Source: Cristatella mucedo (lineage: Eukaryota > Bryozoa > Phylactolaemata > Cristatellidae). From it: a DNA stretch of 64,000 bases. The stretch is taken from assembly GCA_009760855.2 (NCBI GenBank), contig WPIO01000160.1, positions 1 through 64,000 of the forward strand, given 5' to 3'. The first letter of the stretch is position 1, and each line of letters opens with the position of its first letter. Below, one piece after another: positions 9,990 to 23,409 of this stretch. The notes under the pieces were generated by a model, which worked only from the letters and a program-made list of their open reading frames with translations, did not search any database and had not been told where the DNA came from. The translations under genes were made by a program, and so were the position numbers.

Positions 9990-12900
9990 ACTTCGGGCAT
10001 CAATCTGCACGCATGCATTCACGCTTTCGCGCGATGAGTCTCGCACGAGGTTTTCCGCGTATTCGCGAGAATTTGAAGCAAACGTCTTGCGTCGGAGAAT
10101 TCGACAGAGCGTTTCGTGCGAATAGTGGAGCCAGGATGCAGGATCCCGGGAAAAGAAAGTGGAAAAGATGTGCGGCCCTAAGCCGACGTCGCGCCGCCAC
10201 AGGCCACCGACAAGATGGCCGCTCTACAAGATGGACGAGCCAAAGAGGAGCGACATCTAATTTTGCAGTCCCAGAAATCGCTAGGCCATCGTTGCGTCCG
10301 ATTCTCATTTGACGCGTTTGCTGCGCTGCGCCGCGCCGCTCCGCGCCGAACCGCGCCGCACAAGCGGCGAGCGGCACCGCAGAGCACCGCACCGGACCGA
10401 GCGGCACTGCACAGCACCAAACGACGAGCGCCACAGAGCGCCGAGCTGGGCGCTTTTCGGATTTGGGCAGCAGCCGCGCCCATTTACTGCCACCGCATCC
10501 CGATAGAGTCGCCACGTCCGGGTAAAGTGGCAGCTTCGACTCGAGGAAGCGTTTCTTTCCTGTTTTGACTCCGTCGCTTTAGCGGAGCGTCGTTCCTCCA
10601 AGGACGACGCTCCGTTGAAAACCCGAAACGAAAGCCGAACGCGGCCGCGGCACCGAGCACTGCAACCGCGAGGGTGCACTTGGTTCGAGCGGATGACGAA
10701 GGCCGGCGAGGAGGAGACGCGACCTTGAGGTTAGAGCCTCAAAGGAGCGCGAGCGCTAAAGCGTAAATGTCTGCCGCTGTCGGCCAGAGAACTCGCTACT
10801 AGTAACTATTTGTACTTAGTTTAATAGTTGTATATCTAATAGATATTAAATAATAATATCTAATATCTAATATCTAACTATTATCTCTAAAAACTAGTAT
10901 CGCGTAAATATCTGCCGCTGTCGGCCACAGAACTAGCCGCGGCCGCGAGACGAGCGCGGCGAAGCGGGTGCAATGACGCTGAATGCGTTTTGAAGTTTCG
11001 CCATTACGCGGAGCATCAGTTCTGTCGTCGCATCGATAACGCTCGCTAAGGTTCCGCCGCTACGCTTGCGGGCAAGTAACAAACATTTAAACGCGAGCCC
11101 GCCTGACGAAGCGCCGCGGCGGCGGCGGCTGTTTGGAGACGCGCGGCGTCTCTCGCTTGCACCCTCCACCGGGCCTGACATGACACTTTCGCGCGACCGA
11201 AGTATCGGTCGATGGAGACACCACAGTGGCGTGACGGATGTGACGGTGAAACTGGCGCATCCCCTCCCCATCGCTCGGACTGTCGTCACCTACGAAGTAG
11301 GCGTATCGTGCGCACCGCCGCTCAAGTACTCGCAGACGACAGCGTGCGAAGGACATTCTAAACGTGCGAAGGGGCAAATGTCAATTCAAATTCAAGGCGG
11401 CATTTTACCCGCCGGAGGCTTCCTGCTCGCCAGGCTTACGTAGCTCCGCGTAAGGACGAAACGAGAGTCGCGTGGCTCCGCCTCCACGCGGCGCACCGGA
11501 AAAGCGCACCGCAGACCTAGGCTCCTGGTGCCGGCGCAAACGATTTCATTGCCGCAGCGGGAATGAAAGTCCGAACTTCGGTGCAGAAGGTCGAGTCAAC
11601 CAGAAAGCCTCTCTAGACCTTAATAAATAAATAATAAAATAGATTAATAAAATAAATTAATCTGACAGAAATTCACGCTTCAATCTGGGACAGCCCAAAG
11701 CTCAGCGCGCGCGGCAAGCGTCTGAAAACCTGCCCATGTTTGAGGAACTGCCTCTTTCACGCCTCCGCAAATGCGATCGTCTCGACAGAAAGAATTCAGA
11801 CGGCCCCACCCGTCTGGAATGCGACTCGAATGCGCTCGCGCGCAATGCGGTCCGCGAGCTTAGGTACGGTCCCCCGGTCCGCGAGCTTCTCGCTAGAAAG
11901 CGTTGGAAAAGCGCGTCTCACTCTGCTCGAGACAAGAGCAGCCTGTGACGCTGTGCTGCGAGCCGCCGTGCCCCGCGAGCCACCACGCCCCGCGGGAGCC
12001 GCCCTCCGAATGCGGCAGCTGCTGGCAACTGAAGGCTGAGAAGTCCCTGAGAGCCATTGCTCGGCTTAGCCTCGTTCTCAGACCGTTCGCTTCCTCTTAG
12101 CCACTTCCGCTTCTGCGGAAAGAGCGACGCCCGTGGCGGCGACAATGAACGCTCCGACAGCCGTGCCTGCGACGCCGCCTCACCGACTGGAACGCGGTGC
12201 GCGACAGCGCGTCTCGCGCGCGGCCAGGCCAGAGCGACCGACACTGCTGACAGGCCGCCACCCAAGCTAAGGCGCGCCGTCGACGGCGGCTTTCTGGTGA
12301 CGTCGGCGATCGGGGTGGCGATCGGCGACGAGTCTCTCGCCGCACCTCAATCGCAGTGGTCGCAGCTTCCGCTTCAGCGAGCGCGCATTCGCGTCCGACG
12401 AGGTGCCGGCAGCGTACGGGAAGCAGTGAGGACCGTCTGCCTCCCTGCGTAGGCAGGTACGTCTGGTCGCTGCTGCGCCTGGAAAATTACCCGCCAGCTG
12501 CCGCCGCAGCCTCCTCCCGCCGTTTCCTCGATGGTGCCGGCGCGCCGTGGGCGCGTGGGTGCCTTTGCGGGCCAGTCTCGGCTTGCATGCAACGGACGCG
12601 CGCCTCACTTTTCCATCTCGAAAGTCTCACTCTAGAACCTGCTCTCTATCTGCTCTCGCTATCCGCTCGCGGGCGAGCGGCTGGCCGCGTGCGACTTCGC
12701 CCCGTCCCGTCCCTCAGCGAGCGAGGCTGAGCGGCGGCCCGACGTAAGCACATACGCCATTTGGGCGGCGACCCGGCGCGCCGCCGCCAACGCCGCCGCG
12801 CGGTGCTCGGGTGAACAGCTCGAAGAGAGATCGCGGACGCGCCGCTAATTCGCGGCGCGGCCGCGACATATCGCGTTCCCTTTTCGGCGCAGCCGCGCTG

Positions 12901-13200
12901 CAGCTCTGCGATGCGTTGCGACCAGTAGGCGCGCGGCGATTTCGATCGGCGGCGGCAGCCCCGTGCCGCAGCGAATCGGTCGACGCCCAGCCTCGCCTGC
13001 GACGCTTTTCATTTAATGGGCTGCCCGCGTCGGCGGCGCCGGCGCCGGCAGCGGCGCGGGATGGGGAGGCGGCGGCTGCTGCTTTAAGGAAGTCGGCGGC
13101 GGCGTTCGTTGCGAGTTCGTCGCGCCCCGACGCCGCCGCCGCTTTCGAATGCGTCGGCGTCGAGTGGCAGGTCTCCCATTTACCGGCATGTACTGATTGA
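9990..13200. other. GC/CpG-rich region, no recognisable gene
   Basis: Overlapping open frames on both strands with Arg/Ala/Ser-rich shadows. None has family motifs or a splice-consistent structure that I can support. A short AT-rich island (TAATATCTAATATCTAA) lies at about 10835-10885. Unannotated exons or untranslated regions are possible. Confidence 0.4.
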
Positions 13201-13202
13201 CT

Positions 13203-13369
<167 letters not shown>

Positions 13370-13453
13370 TTCTCGCGGTGATACGGGTCCACTCGCCACC
13401 GCGCAGCTGCGCACAGCCAGAAAGAAAGAGCCTTGACCTCGATCGAGCTCAAA

Positions 13454-13457
<4 letters not shown>

Positions 13458-13523
<66 letters not shown>

Positions 13524-13524
13524 A
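13458..13524. repeat. (CCG)n trinucleotide tract
   Basis: About 22 pure CCG/GCC triplets, roughly 90 bp downstream of the long (CT)n tract. Confidence 0.95.
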
Positions 13525-13839
13525 CGATGCCGCCGCTGGTAGTTCGTAAGGTGGAGCCACGAGGGTACTCTTTTACGATGTCGCCAGCGCGCAGCAGAAG
13601 GCAAGATGAACAAATGTTTAATTTTTGTATTTATATTGATGTTGTATATTAGATATTTTAGCACCTCACATTAACGTTACGTATTATACGTTTTTATATT
13701 ACACAATGTATTGTGCATTAGTATATTCTATTGTGTAATAAAAATGTACATATTAAATATTTAAAAAATCACTGTAACTTAGCCGGAGGATCTCTGCCCT
13801 ACCGGGTTTAGGGTTTTTATTTTTATATTATAGAATATA

Positions 13840-14900
13840 TCTATCAAATATCGCAGGTTTCAAATTCTAGCCGCTTGGAGAACCACCGGCAGCGGCGATC
13901 GCGAGGGTGAGGGCGAGAACCGACTCCTTCGTCGGCAGACCCTTGCGTTGATCCGCTGCGGCAGACCGAAGCCGAGTCACGGCTTAACGCGAGCGCAGGC
14001 CCGAGCCGCCGCCTTCGCTTATCCGCCTCCGCGGCCGCTCGGCGGCGGAGCCGGCATGGGGGCGGGATATCGAGCTGCCACCGCCACCACCTCCGCCGAA
14101 CGGCAGTCACTCTTTAGTGCGCGTTCCGAGAAAAGTCACTGCGAGGACAGTGACTGGTCGCTGAACGAATTCAATAGACCGCGGCTCGGCGTTGGACGTT
14201 GAACTGAGACGTCGCTTTTCGACTCTTTTCAGGAGTTGTTTTTCACGGACGGCAGGGACTGCTTCTCCTCGAGCGGCAGGCGTTGAGCAGTCGCCAGTTC
14301 GCACGCGAGCAAACGGCGCGCGCGCGCGCGTGAGCAGCGTCAGAAGAGTGGCCGAGCGAGCCGGCATTGCGCCGACTTTCCTACGCTTAAGGGAGAGAGC
14401 CTGCGAGCGTCCTGCGAGCTTTCGCCTGTTTCACACCGTTTCAGAAGCAGTCTACCGACCGCATTCGGCTGCTCGATCGCTCGAGCGGGTGACTCGACGG
14501 AGACTCGACGTGAGAAACGCTCGAAGCTTCCGCCTCGATAAACTTTGAAGTTCTTTGAAGTTCGGAGGTGGGACTGGCGACTGGCGAATGTGGCATCGCA
14601 AAAATCGAAATGCGCATCGCATTGCTAATTGCATCGCAAAAATGCGATCGCCAAAAGGATGTCGAAGGCCGCGAATGGCTGCTCCTCGAGACGGCGACGT
14701 TTCCGACGTTTCCGACGAGTCGCGGGAGCGAGAAGCGGAGGCCTGCTGCTGCTGCTGCTGCAGAACTTTGCAATGCCCGCGCGCGCGCGCGCGCAAGCGT
14801 ACACGTGCGGACGGATGTGCGCGGGCGCTTGGTACGCGCGACTGCCGCTGGTACGACGGCAGGCGGTGGCTGATATGCGACGGGTGGTTGCCGGATGTTG
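13840..14900. other. GC-rich region, no recognisable gene
   Basis: Contains small (GC)n and (CTG)n runs (for example about 14741-14762 and 14780-14795). Open frames are compositional and I recognise no protein. Confidence 0.35.
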
Positions 14901-14906
14901 TTGTTG

Positions 14907-15335
14907 TATCTCCGTCTGTAACTCCACCAAGTCACAAAGACCATGTGGATGTTACGCAGGAGAGTTTCGTATAGCCCACTCACAGTCTAAGCGGCTTTCG
15001 GTACGCATTCGGTGGCCAACAGACTTTGTCTCGCGCAACAAAGAGAAAGTGGGAAGCATAGCAGGGTCAGGAGAGCAGTTGAGGTAGTGAGTAGCATGAA
15101 AGTAGCAGCTCAGGACCGCTGAAAAAGATGAGCCATAGTCGGCAGTAGGAGAGTAGTTGTCGTTGCGTAAGAATCGTGGAAGCGAGTTCGACTGTCTAGG
15201 ACCTGCAGAGCTAAAGCTTCTGTCGCCAACTGTCTTTAAGCGGAGGAATGGGACAGCTAATTTCTTGTCCACACAGGACCTGAGGGCGCGAACAGGCTGA
15301 AAGTGATGCAGCAGTTCATCTAGGTACGAAGGTTG
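14907..15335 (-). mobile_element. L2-A LINE 3'-end fragment
   Basis: The - strand reads as the final ~430 bp of L2-A: the C-terminal coding part (residues such as YLDELLHHFQPVRALRSCVD), then the 3' UTR with the CCACATGGTC block. The terminal tail is at 14907. Confidence 0.85.
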
Positions 15336-16150
15336 AATCTGCGGCGCCATTGGCGAATCGTCAATCGTCGCCAATGCCGCCATTTATGGATCGTTTCTCG
15401 CTCTGCCGAGCGCTCATTCTCATCACACGATGCCACCGCGTCTCGGCGTCCGTCCGCGGGTCGGCGACTGCGCCGCGGCGGCGGCGGCGGCGGCGCTGCG
15501 CTCAGCAATGGGCCGCCGCCGTCACTGCGGTGTCCCGCCGCCGCCGCCGTCTGCCGGCGACGCCGCCGCTGCGGCATCGCCCGCAGAGTGGCGCGACCCG
15601 AGACGCTGCGACTTGGCTGGTTCGTGCGCAGCCGGTTTCGCGCGTCTCCGCTGAAGGCGCTCGTCTGCAGCGGTAACTTTGCCGCCGTCGAGCTGTCCTT
15701 CTGACGCTGCTGCTGCGACGTTGCCATCTTGGACTTGGCCTCGATCGTAGGATGACAGCGACGGCGGCGGCGGCGGCGCACGGAGAGAGCCGGAGCGACG
15801 CGCCAACAATCGCGCTCCTCCGGCTCGCGGCTCCTGGCGGCGAGACGCTCACGCCGCGCTGCTACGCGATCCAGGGACGCGATCCAGGGACGCGATCCAG
15901 GGAGCGCCGAGAGCTGCGATCCAGGCCTCCTGCCAAGTGGCCAATCGCTCTCAGCAAGCGGAGAGCGATTGACCGCCAGGGCTCCGTTTCAATCGGGTAA
16001 ACGAGCCAAATTGATTCAGCTGGCCTCGCGTTTTACTTTAATTAAATCAGCCACATCAACCCGAACGCGGCCGCGATCGCGACCGCGGCGGATGCCGGCG
16101 AAAAATCGCGAAACCGCGCCTATTCAATGCAAGTTGCGTGAAACCTGCTC
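15330..16150. other. CpG-rich block with a 13-bp tandem repeat
   Basis: Includes (CGG)n-like runs and three copies of ACGCGATCCAGGG at 15864-15903. No gene recognised. Confidence 0.45.
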
Positions 16151-16204
16151 TTATCGGGGAACGCGCGAAGCGCTCGCCTCCTTGTTTTCCGGCAGCAGAG
16201 TGAG

Positions 16205-16368
16205 CTGCGATGGCAGATGCTAGTAAGGCAGATTGCTTTTCACGAGCTCGGTCCAGAGGTCACGTGGGTTTGAATCCCGCCGTGAGCCATCCTTTAGTGC
16301 CACTGCAAGCGGCGGTGATAGCCGTCAAGGCTTTTCTGTCGCTATACAAAAGAGGCTGTTAGATTAAC
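16205..16368 (+). mobile_element. SINE-B copy (tRNA-derived)
   Basis: B-box-like GGGTTTGAATCCCGCC at about 16268. The body is CATCCTTTAGTGCCACTGCA and the tail TCGCTATACAAAAGAGGCTG. It aligns with the copy at 4595-4778. Confidence 0.7.
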
Positions 16369-16627
16369 GCGATCTCTGTGCTTCTTTGAAATTTGCTTAA
16401 ACGCCCAATTCAAAAGCTACCAAGACGGCAGGGCAAGCTTTGTAGGTGAGCGTTAAGTTTTTTGTATTCCAGTGCTAAAAGGCATTACTCCGGAATTCAC
16501 GTTCAAAGTTCATCAAGTGTAAGTCTAATATTATTGTAGTGGTTCTTACAGGAATAAATACATAAATAAATATATATGTATATATTTAAACTTAAATATA
16601 CACACACATATATGGTTATATATAAGT

Positions 16628-16631
16628 GCGC

Positions 16632-16709
<78 letters not shown>
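16628..16709. repeat. (GT)n microsatellite
   Basis: About 38 GT units, preceded by CGCGC. Confidence 0.97.
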
Positions 16710-16711
<2 letters not shown>

Positions 16712-16899
16712 ACATCAATGACAGCGCAGGCCAACATCCTGCCTCTATTGGGTCCAGAATTGAGCTCATATAGAGATATTTATGGACTTCTGCCCACCAG
16801 ATTATTACTTCAATATGCGCTAAAAGCTTCATGCTTGCTACTGAAAAAGTCGACGCACTTAGAATCTTAGAATCTTAGACTATACAAAAGCTGTTAACG

Positions 16900-18590
16900 C
16901 AGTAGGGTAGCCTTATCGAGTAACAGGGTAAGGCTACAGCTAAAATAAAGTAACTCTGAAAGTAACTCAGCCCGTGGACTCAGCGTAAGCTCTTTTAACT
17001 CGAGATTTTCGTACATGCTTGTGACACGCAGAAATGTGGACCATGACTTAGTATTGAGTTCCAACCAAGCTCAACCGGTACGCTCGCTGTGATAATTAAC
17101 TCACAAGGTAGTGCATTACGATCTTAAACTTGCAGGGAATTGCACCATGATCATGAACTCGCTGGAACGTTCAGGCTCTGCATTCATGTATCCAATCTTT
17201 TTCCAGTGCGTTATAACTGATAGTAAGACGCGCTCAGCTGACATACTCATTTTGAGACTTTATTTTATAGGCAGGCAGGACTTTACAAGAGGTCGCTTCC
17301 CTTTCGGCTGACATTAGAATGAAAGAGATCAAGCTGTTCTCAAGATGGCTTGGTGTGAAGCGTTGCACAGCTATTACCACCGACCACGGACAGTAATAAA
17401 CATCGGAAAGCTATGAGAGATTGCAAAACCGCAAGGAAAAACTCGGGAACGTCTGCATCCATTCATCCGAGAAGCCTTTACAAGATGGGAAGAACCCCGG
17501 AGGTCTGAGCTTGATCCACTTCCTTCCACAACTGAATCTCTTCTTCTTTGCATTTTAATCTTCAAGCCACTAAATAGCTCTCAGGGACCATCCTTCAGTT
17601 TCCTTTTAATTAACTAATCAATTTTTTTAATTATGTGTTTTATTATATTTTCTATTTTATTTTATTGTATGTAAATTTACTAGATATTTTTTAATTAATC
17701 GATTAAAGATTTAATCTTCAAGCTCTAGATCTAGGTTATCGTTCCTTCGTATCTGGCACAAATCTGTGCGTGGGCTACGATATCCTGCCTTTCGTAGCGT
17801 CCAACTCTCACATAATTCTCTTGAAGCTGGCATCGTTGAAATCGTACTTGAATGGCAGCAAACTGCCTCAAAGTTACTGCCAATGAAACCAATGTAATAG
17901 CGATAAGAAAACCTAGTGTTACTCAGTAAACGAATCGCCTTGCGCTCACTATTGGCTCCTCAGTGCACTTTTATTTTGACAAATTGTATTTTGACTTGCA
18001 CATTGACTCCGCGATGCGTCTGCTTACTTCCAGCTATCGTATCCTTTTAAAATTTGAGCCTTCTCAGACAAAACACTACAAGTAAGAATACAAAAGCCAA
18101 GAGTTTGCTACGCTCCATCATGACTTCAGCAAGCCGCAACTCATAGGAATGTCTGCCTGTACATTAAGACGCTTACAGTCGGCGAACAACAATGTCACTC
18201 ATAAGTTCTGTCTTAAACACCGCAACTTCAAGATTGCACCACTGCTAAACTACATTCCTCCCCGCGCTAAAGAGCGGCCTCGGGCGACTCCTAGCGTGGT
18301 GTGGACCTTTACTTGATTTCTCCGTAATACCTTCGCGTATTCCGCTGCTATCTTCGCTGTGACTATTTATAAGCTGTCCTCGGATATGCTACACAAAACA
18401 GGACCTGCTTAGCATAAGATGCGATGTCGCCATTAGTCGATAATTACCGGCGGGCCTTCTCCGGCGGGTCAGTGAGAACCTACCTGCATCCTGCGTTCGC
18501 CCCATCAACAGCTAGGCTATCAAACCTACGACTCGTAAGTTTAAAGCGCTAAATAGTACTCGTTGCGGTAGTAGCCCACCCGCTGTAGCC
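16900..18590. other. Intergenic, no gene seen
   Basis: Mixed-composition DNA with short open frames only and an AT-rich stretch at about 17600-17720. At 17400-17580 a short + frame (FIREAFTRWEEPRRSELDP) looks protein-like but matches nothing I know. The last few hundred bases may be the 5' UTR of the following LINE. Confidence 0.35.
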
Positions 18591-18599
18591 CAGCACGTT

Positions 18600-21500
18600 G
18601 TGAAACGTCGTCCCACGGCCGTTACCAAGGTCCAATTCAAATTCGAAGAGCCAGCGTCCGTCAGGCCGGACGCAAACGGTAGAGAATACGAGCCACTTCA
18701 TCGCCGTCGCCCAGTTGTTAGACAGCCTCTTAAATTCCGCCTACTAAATGTCTGCTCGCTAAAAACTAAGGGGTTACTTATCCACGATCAGGTGGTCCAG
18801 GAGAAGCTAGATGCATTTCAGCTAACCGAAACCTGGATGACGCCTTGTTCCAGTAGCTGTATTTCCGAGACCACCCCACCCGGATTCTCATTCTATCAGT
18901 CCATGCGTTCTGACAAGGTTGGTGGCGGGGTTGCAATTGTTGTTCGCGAATCGTTTGGCTATAAAATGTGCAGTTTCTCTCATGGGTCATCGCTTGAATC
19001 GGTTGCAATCAGGTCTTCATCAAAGACAATGCCTCTCACCGTTGTGATATACCGGCTTCGTTCTGGCTGTCTAAATTTGTTAATAGAGGAGTTTTCAGAG
19101 TTCCTCGCTAAAATATTTGTGTATGACAGGCCGTTACTGATTGTAGGAGACTTCAATATTCACGTTGACAACCCTAGCAACAGCCAGGTCCGCTCATTTC
19201 TTGACTACCTGGAGAATTTTGGTTTGGCCCAACACGTTAATCATAGCACCCACGTCGGTGGCCACATTCTAGATCTCGTGATCACTAAGGATGTCCTCCC
19301 CACTGACTTTGTGGTGTGCCCACTGACCCCCTCAGATCATTGTTCGGTCTCGTTTACTGTTCCTGCTCCCTCGTACGTGCAGGGCAATGTCGAATTTGCC
19401 AAACGACGTAACTTACAAAGCATTGACATGGACAAGTTTTTGAAATCTGTTTGTGATGCAGGTCTTCTTGATCTGCATTCAGACTCGACCGGCAGCCTCG
19501 ATGCCCTCACTGATGCGATGAACATGACACTCAGGAGTGTTCTTGATAAGCATGCTCCCGTTCGCTCTATCCGTGTTCAAAGTCGTCGAGATTGCTTTCA
19601 ATTTACAAAAAAACTCCTTAAGATGCGCCGTGTCAAGCGCAGGCTGGAACGTCGTTTCAAGAAATCGGGGTCTGAGGCAGACCTAGTCAATTTTAAAGAC
19701 TTCCTTTGAGTTTACACCCGAAGGCTTAAAAAAGCCAAGGCTTGTTTTTTCATTAGAAAACTGAATTCCTGCCAGTCGGACACTAAACAGATTAATAAGA
19801 CAGTAAACAATTTACTGGCCAATGCTGCCAGGTCTGACTCCCCAGATATTAAGGGCTCAGCCGAAAGGTTTTCAGCCTTCTTTACTGAAAAAAATGTGCA
19901 CATTCGTGCCTCCATTAAACCCCCTCCGACCAAAGCAATCGCCGTTCCTCAACCTGTGACCTTTCTTAAAAGGTTCTCTGATGTTTCTGCCTGTGATGTG
20001 GCTGCCTTAATAAGGTCTAGCAAAAAGAGCTCGTCTCCTGAAGACCCTATACCTTCATCTCTGTGGTCTTCACTTGCAGACCAACTTAGCCCTGCCATAA
20101 CCAAATGTTTTAATGCTTCTTTGGGAAAAGGGGTCGTCCCCAAGTCCTTCAAATCGGCAATCGTTAGACCTATTCTTAAAAAGCCTGGATTAGACACAGA
20201 GGTGCTAGCAAACTATCGTCCAGTTTCCCTTCTTCGTTCTTATCAAAGATTCTTGAAAAAATTGTTGCTAAGCAGCTAGTTGAACATATTGAAAATAATG
20301 GAATGTCAGAAACATTTCAATCAGGGTTCAATAGGCAGCACTCTACTGAAACTGCTCTCCTCCGTGTTAACAATGACATTCTACGTGGCAACGACGACGG
20401 GAATGTCACAGCATTAGCTCTACTAGATCCGTCTGCTGCCTTCGACACCATTGATCTCGAAGTTCTGCTTGAACGATTGAGAACAACGATCGGTCTGGCA
20501 GACGAAGCACTGGCGTGGTTGAAATCGTACTTGTCTGATCGTGTTCAATCCGTGTCGAGTGGAGGTCAGGCCTCCCATACGAGAAGGGTCACAAGTGGAG
20601 TCCCTCAAGGGTCTGTACTTGGTCCCTTGCTGTACTCCATTTATGCGCAACCTCTGGGAAAAGTGATTAAGGCCCATGGAATAGGATATCACTTTTATGC
20701 TGACGATACTCAGTTGTATTTGTCATTTAAACCGTCGGAATCTGCTGCAGCAACTGAGAAACTGAATGCTTGCCTTGCCGATATTCGATCCTGGATGTCG
20801 GAAAACTTCCTGAAATTAAATGACGATAAAACCGAACTGCTTCTCATAGGACACCCTAAGCGTGTAGCTGGATTAAAAGGCTTTGCTGTTCTAATAGGTG
20901 ATGCTATTGTGCGACCTTCACCACGTGCTCGTAATCTAGGTGTCGTGTTCGATAGCTGCCTCAATTTCGAAAGCTTCATTCAGAAGACTGCCTCTACAGC
21001 TAGCCATCACATCCGATCCCTATCCAAGATTAGAAGCTGTCTCCCACAGTGGCTTGTAAAAAATTTAACTAGCTCTTTACTTCTGTCTCGGCTTGATTAT
21101 TGTAATTCCCTTTTGGCTGGGCTACCAAAGAAAGCTATTATGCCACTACAGCGGACTATGAATATGGCTGCAAGGCTGGTCTTCAAGTCCCAGCGGTTTG
21201 AGCACGTGTCACCTTTGCTGGAAGAGCTAGGATGGTTGCCGGTTGAGCAAAGGATACGGAGCAAAGTTGTTAAGCTGACCCACAAGGCCAGCCACGGCTT
21301 GGCTCCTGCATACCTAGCTGAACTGCTACATCAGTTTCAGCCTGTTCGCGCCCTCAGGTCCAGTGTGGACAATAAATTAGCTGTCCCATTGCTCCGCTTA
21401 AAGACAGTTGGCGACAGAAGCTTTAGCTCTGCAGGTCCTAGACTGTGCATCTTGCTTCCACAATTCTTACGCAACGACATCTACTCTCCAACTGCCGACT

Positions 21501-21747
21501 ATGGCACATCTTTTTCAGCGGTCCTGAACTGCTACTTCCATGCTACTCACTACCTCAACTGCTCTCCTAACTCTGCTATGCTTCCCACTTTCTCTTTGTT
21601 GCGTGATACGAAGTCTGTTGGCTACCGAATGCGTACCGAAAGCCGCTTAGGCTGTGAGTGAGCTATACAAAACTCTCCTGCGTAACACCCACATGGTCTT
21701 TATGACTTTGTGGAGTTACTGACGGAGATACATTACATTACATTACC
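18600..21747 (+). mobile_element. L2-A LINE, nearly complete but inactivated (endonuclease + reverse transcriptase)
   Basis: First part (18600-19709): an APE-type endonuclease with FRLLNVCSL, the catalytic Glu in FQLTETWM, VGDFNIHVDNP and the SDHCSV block. Second part (19896-21661): a reverse transcriptase with the AFDTIDLEVLL palm motif, [17 protein letters not shown], and [11 protein letters not shown] holding the catalytic YADD, then the C-terminal region. It ends in a 3' UTR with GAGCTATACAAAACTCTCC and an (ATTAC)n tail at 21726-21747. The order of domains and the motif spellings fit the L2 side of the CR1/L2 group. Two lesions break the frame: a TGA at about 19707, where the - copy has CGA, and a one-base deletion near 20236. 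The 5' limit is not defined. Confidence 0.93.
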
Positions 21748-21865
21748 TGCACTGGCTCCCGTCAATCAGCGTGACGACTTCAACATTCTTTCACCCGATT
21801 TTAGATCCATACATTGCCTTGCTCCGGCCTACCCATTTGAATTACTCCCCAATATTTGAATTCGC
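21748..21865 (+). mobile_element. L2-B-like LINE fragment
   Basis: Directly after the L2-A tail, a + frame reads LHWLPV-QRDDF-type residues like the L2-B C-terminal region, but it is short and degraded. This suggests L2-A landed in, or beside, an older L2-B copy. Confidence 0.5.
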
Positions 21866-23215
21866 GACGCTTTACTAACAAGTTCAAGAATATGATGTGT
21901 CCCTAGCGTAACTTTCAGAGTCATATATCAATTGTACTGATGAAAAGAGTGTCGCTATGGCGGCCAGTGTTTCAAGTCTGACTGTATCAATATAATATGG
22001 TAATAATTATAGATGTACCATATTAATACATACATATATATATATACTGTTTAATATACTTAACATAAAAATATAATTTAATAGTATTTATATATAGTAT
22101 ATATTTAAGGTTTGTCATAACTGTTGGATTCCGAAAAGCGATTATATTGCCTGATGGGGTAGTATATCTATTAGAATAATAAATATTATCAACTTTAAAC
22201 TGTATTAATTTAATCAGAACAGTCTATAATGAATCTTAAAACTGTTATCACGGAGCAACAATTTCAGAAACGTTATGTTTATGCTAACCACATTACAGTC
22301 CCGTTTTGGTATTCTAATAATGATAAAAACGGCTTAAAAGTTGAAGGCATGCACGATTACATGCAGGCGAGAACTAGTTGCAATGAGACGCAATTCTATT
22401 TAGGAAGCTTTTTTGCTTGGAAAGCTTAGCGGCTGTATCAAAAAGTCCTACGATCAATCACTTTCATTCGGCTCTTCTTGAACATTCTCAGCTTATCTTG
22501 GTTACCCAAGAGAGGACAAGGTCAATCGTTGACATCTGACCTCTGAGTGCGGACAGGCAGGTGCATCAAGCCGATTAAACGAGGAGCACATTTGTCACCT
22601 CGCTCTCGTCACGTGACTGTGACGCTTCGTCACTCCACATGACCGCTTTCCTTAATCCAGCCAATGCGTTAAACCATCGGAGCGGCTTTTATAGGCCTCG
22701 ATCAACAGAGCTCAACAGTAGAATGTTTTTTTATTCCTTCAGTAACTGCATAATTTCACTAATTATTCATCGACGTCTTAATTGAAATCACTATGAGAGC
22801 CAAGCGTAGCGTCTCAAAGCGTCGCCTACAGCAAGTCAGGGCGGGCGCATCTAGATAGCCCGTGGGCAAATCCAGAAAAAAACATGTGCGAGCGGAATTC
22901 CCGCCCAATCGGATGACCAATTAGAAGCGGCAGATCTCGGAAAAAACCTAAGAGAGTAGGAGACCCTGCTCAATTGAAATGGCGTCCCCATCCTCTGATA
23001 GATCTATCGAAGATTATCGTCTGCTTTCTAGTCAATCGCATAAATCGTCCCGCGGCTGAGATATAGGAAATATCTAATGAGTACTTTGGACGCTAGTTTA
23101 TTTCATTTTCAGACCTAAGATCTCCATATAAAGGGTCTTAACAGAGAGATTCAGTTCTCCGAGGGTGGTCGATATCAAATGTTATTGTATTCCTTTGCCC
23201 GCTAAGTTACTTCCA
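21866..23215. other. Intergenic, AT-rich in part, no gene seen
   Basis: Contains an AT-rich tract (about 22010-22120) and no supported gene. Confidence 0.4.
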
Positions 23216-23221
23216 TTCTAC

Positions 23222-23402
23222 TGCTGCGTGACTCGCTGCGTGACTCGCTGCATGACTCGCTGCATGACTCGCTGCGTGACTCGCTGCGTGACTCGCTGCA
23301 TGACTCGCTGCATGACTCGCTGCATGACTCGCTGCGTGACTCGCTCCGTGACTCGCTGCGTGACTCGCTGCATGACTCGCTGCATGACTCGCTGCTTGAC
23401 CC
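23222..23402. repeat. 12-bp tandem repeat, about 15 copies
   Basis: The unit CTGCGTGACTCG alternates with CTGCATGACTCG in blocks of two or three. Every unit carries a TGACTC core, which resembles half of an AP-1 site. The open frames across it are periodic read-through. Confidence 0.93.
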
Positions 23403-23409
23403 CAGTTCA

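Noticed and set aside
23222-23402. CRISPR array
   Set aside because: Direct tandem 12-bp units without unique spacers, in animal DNA.
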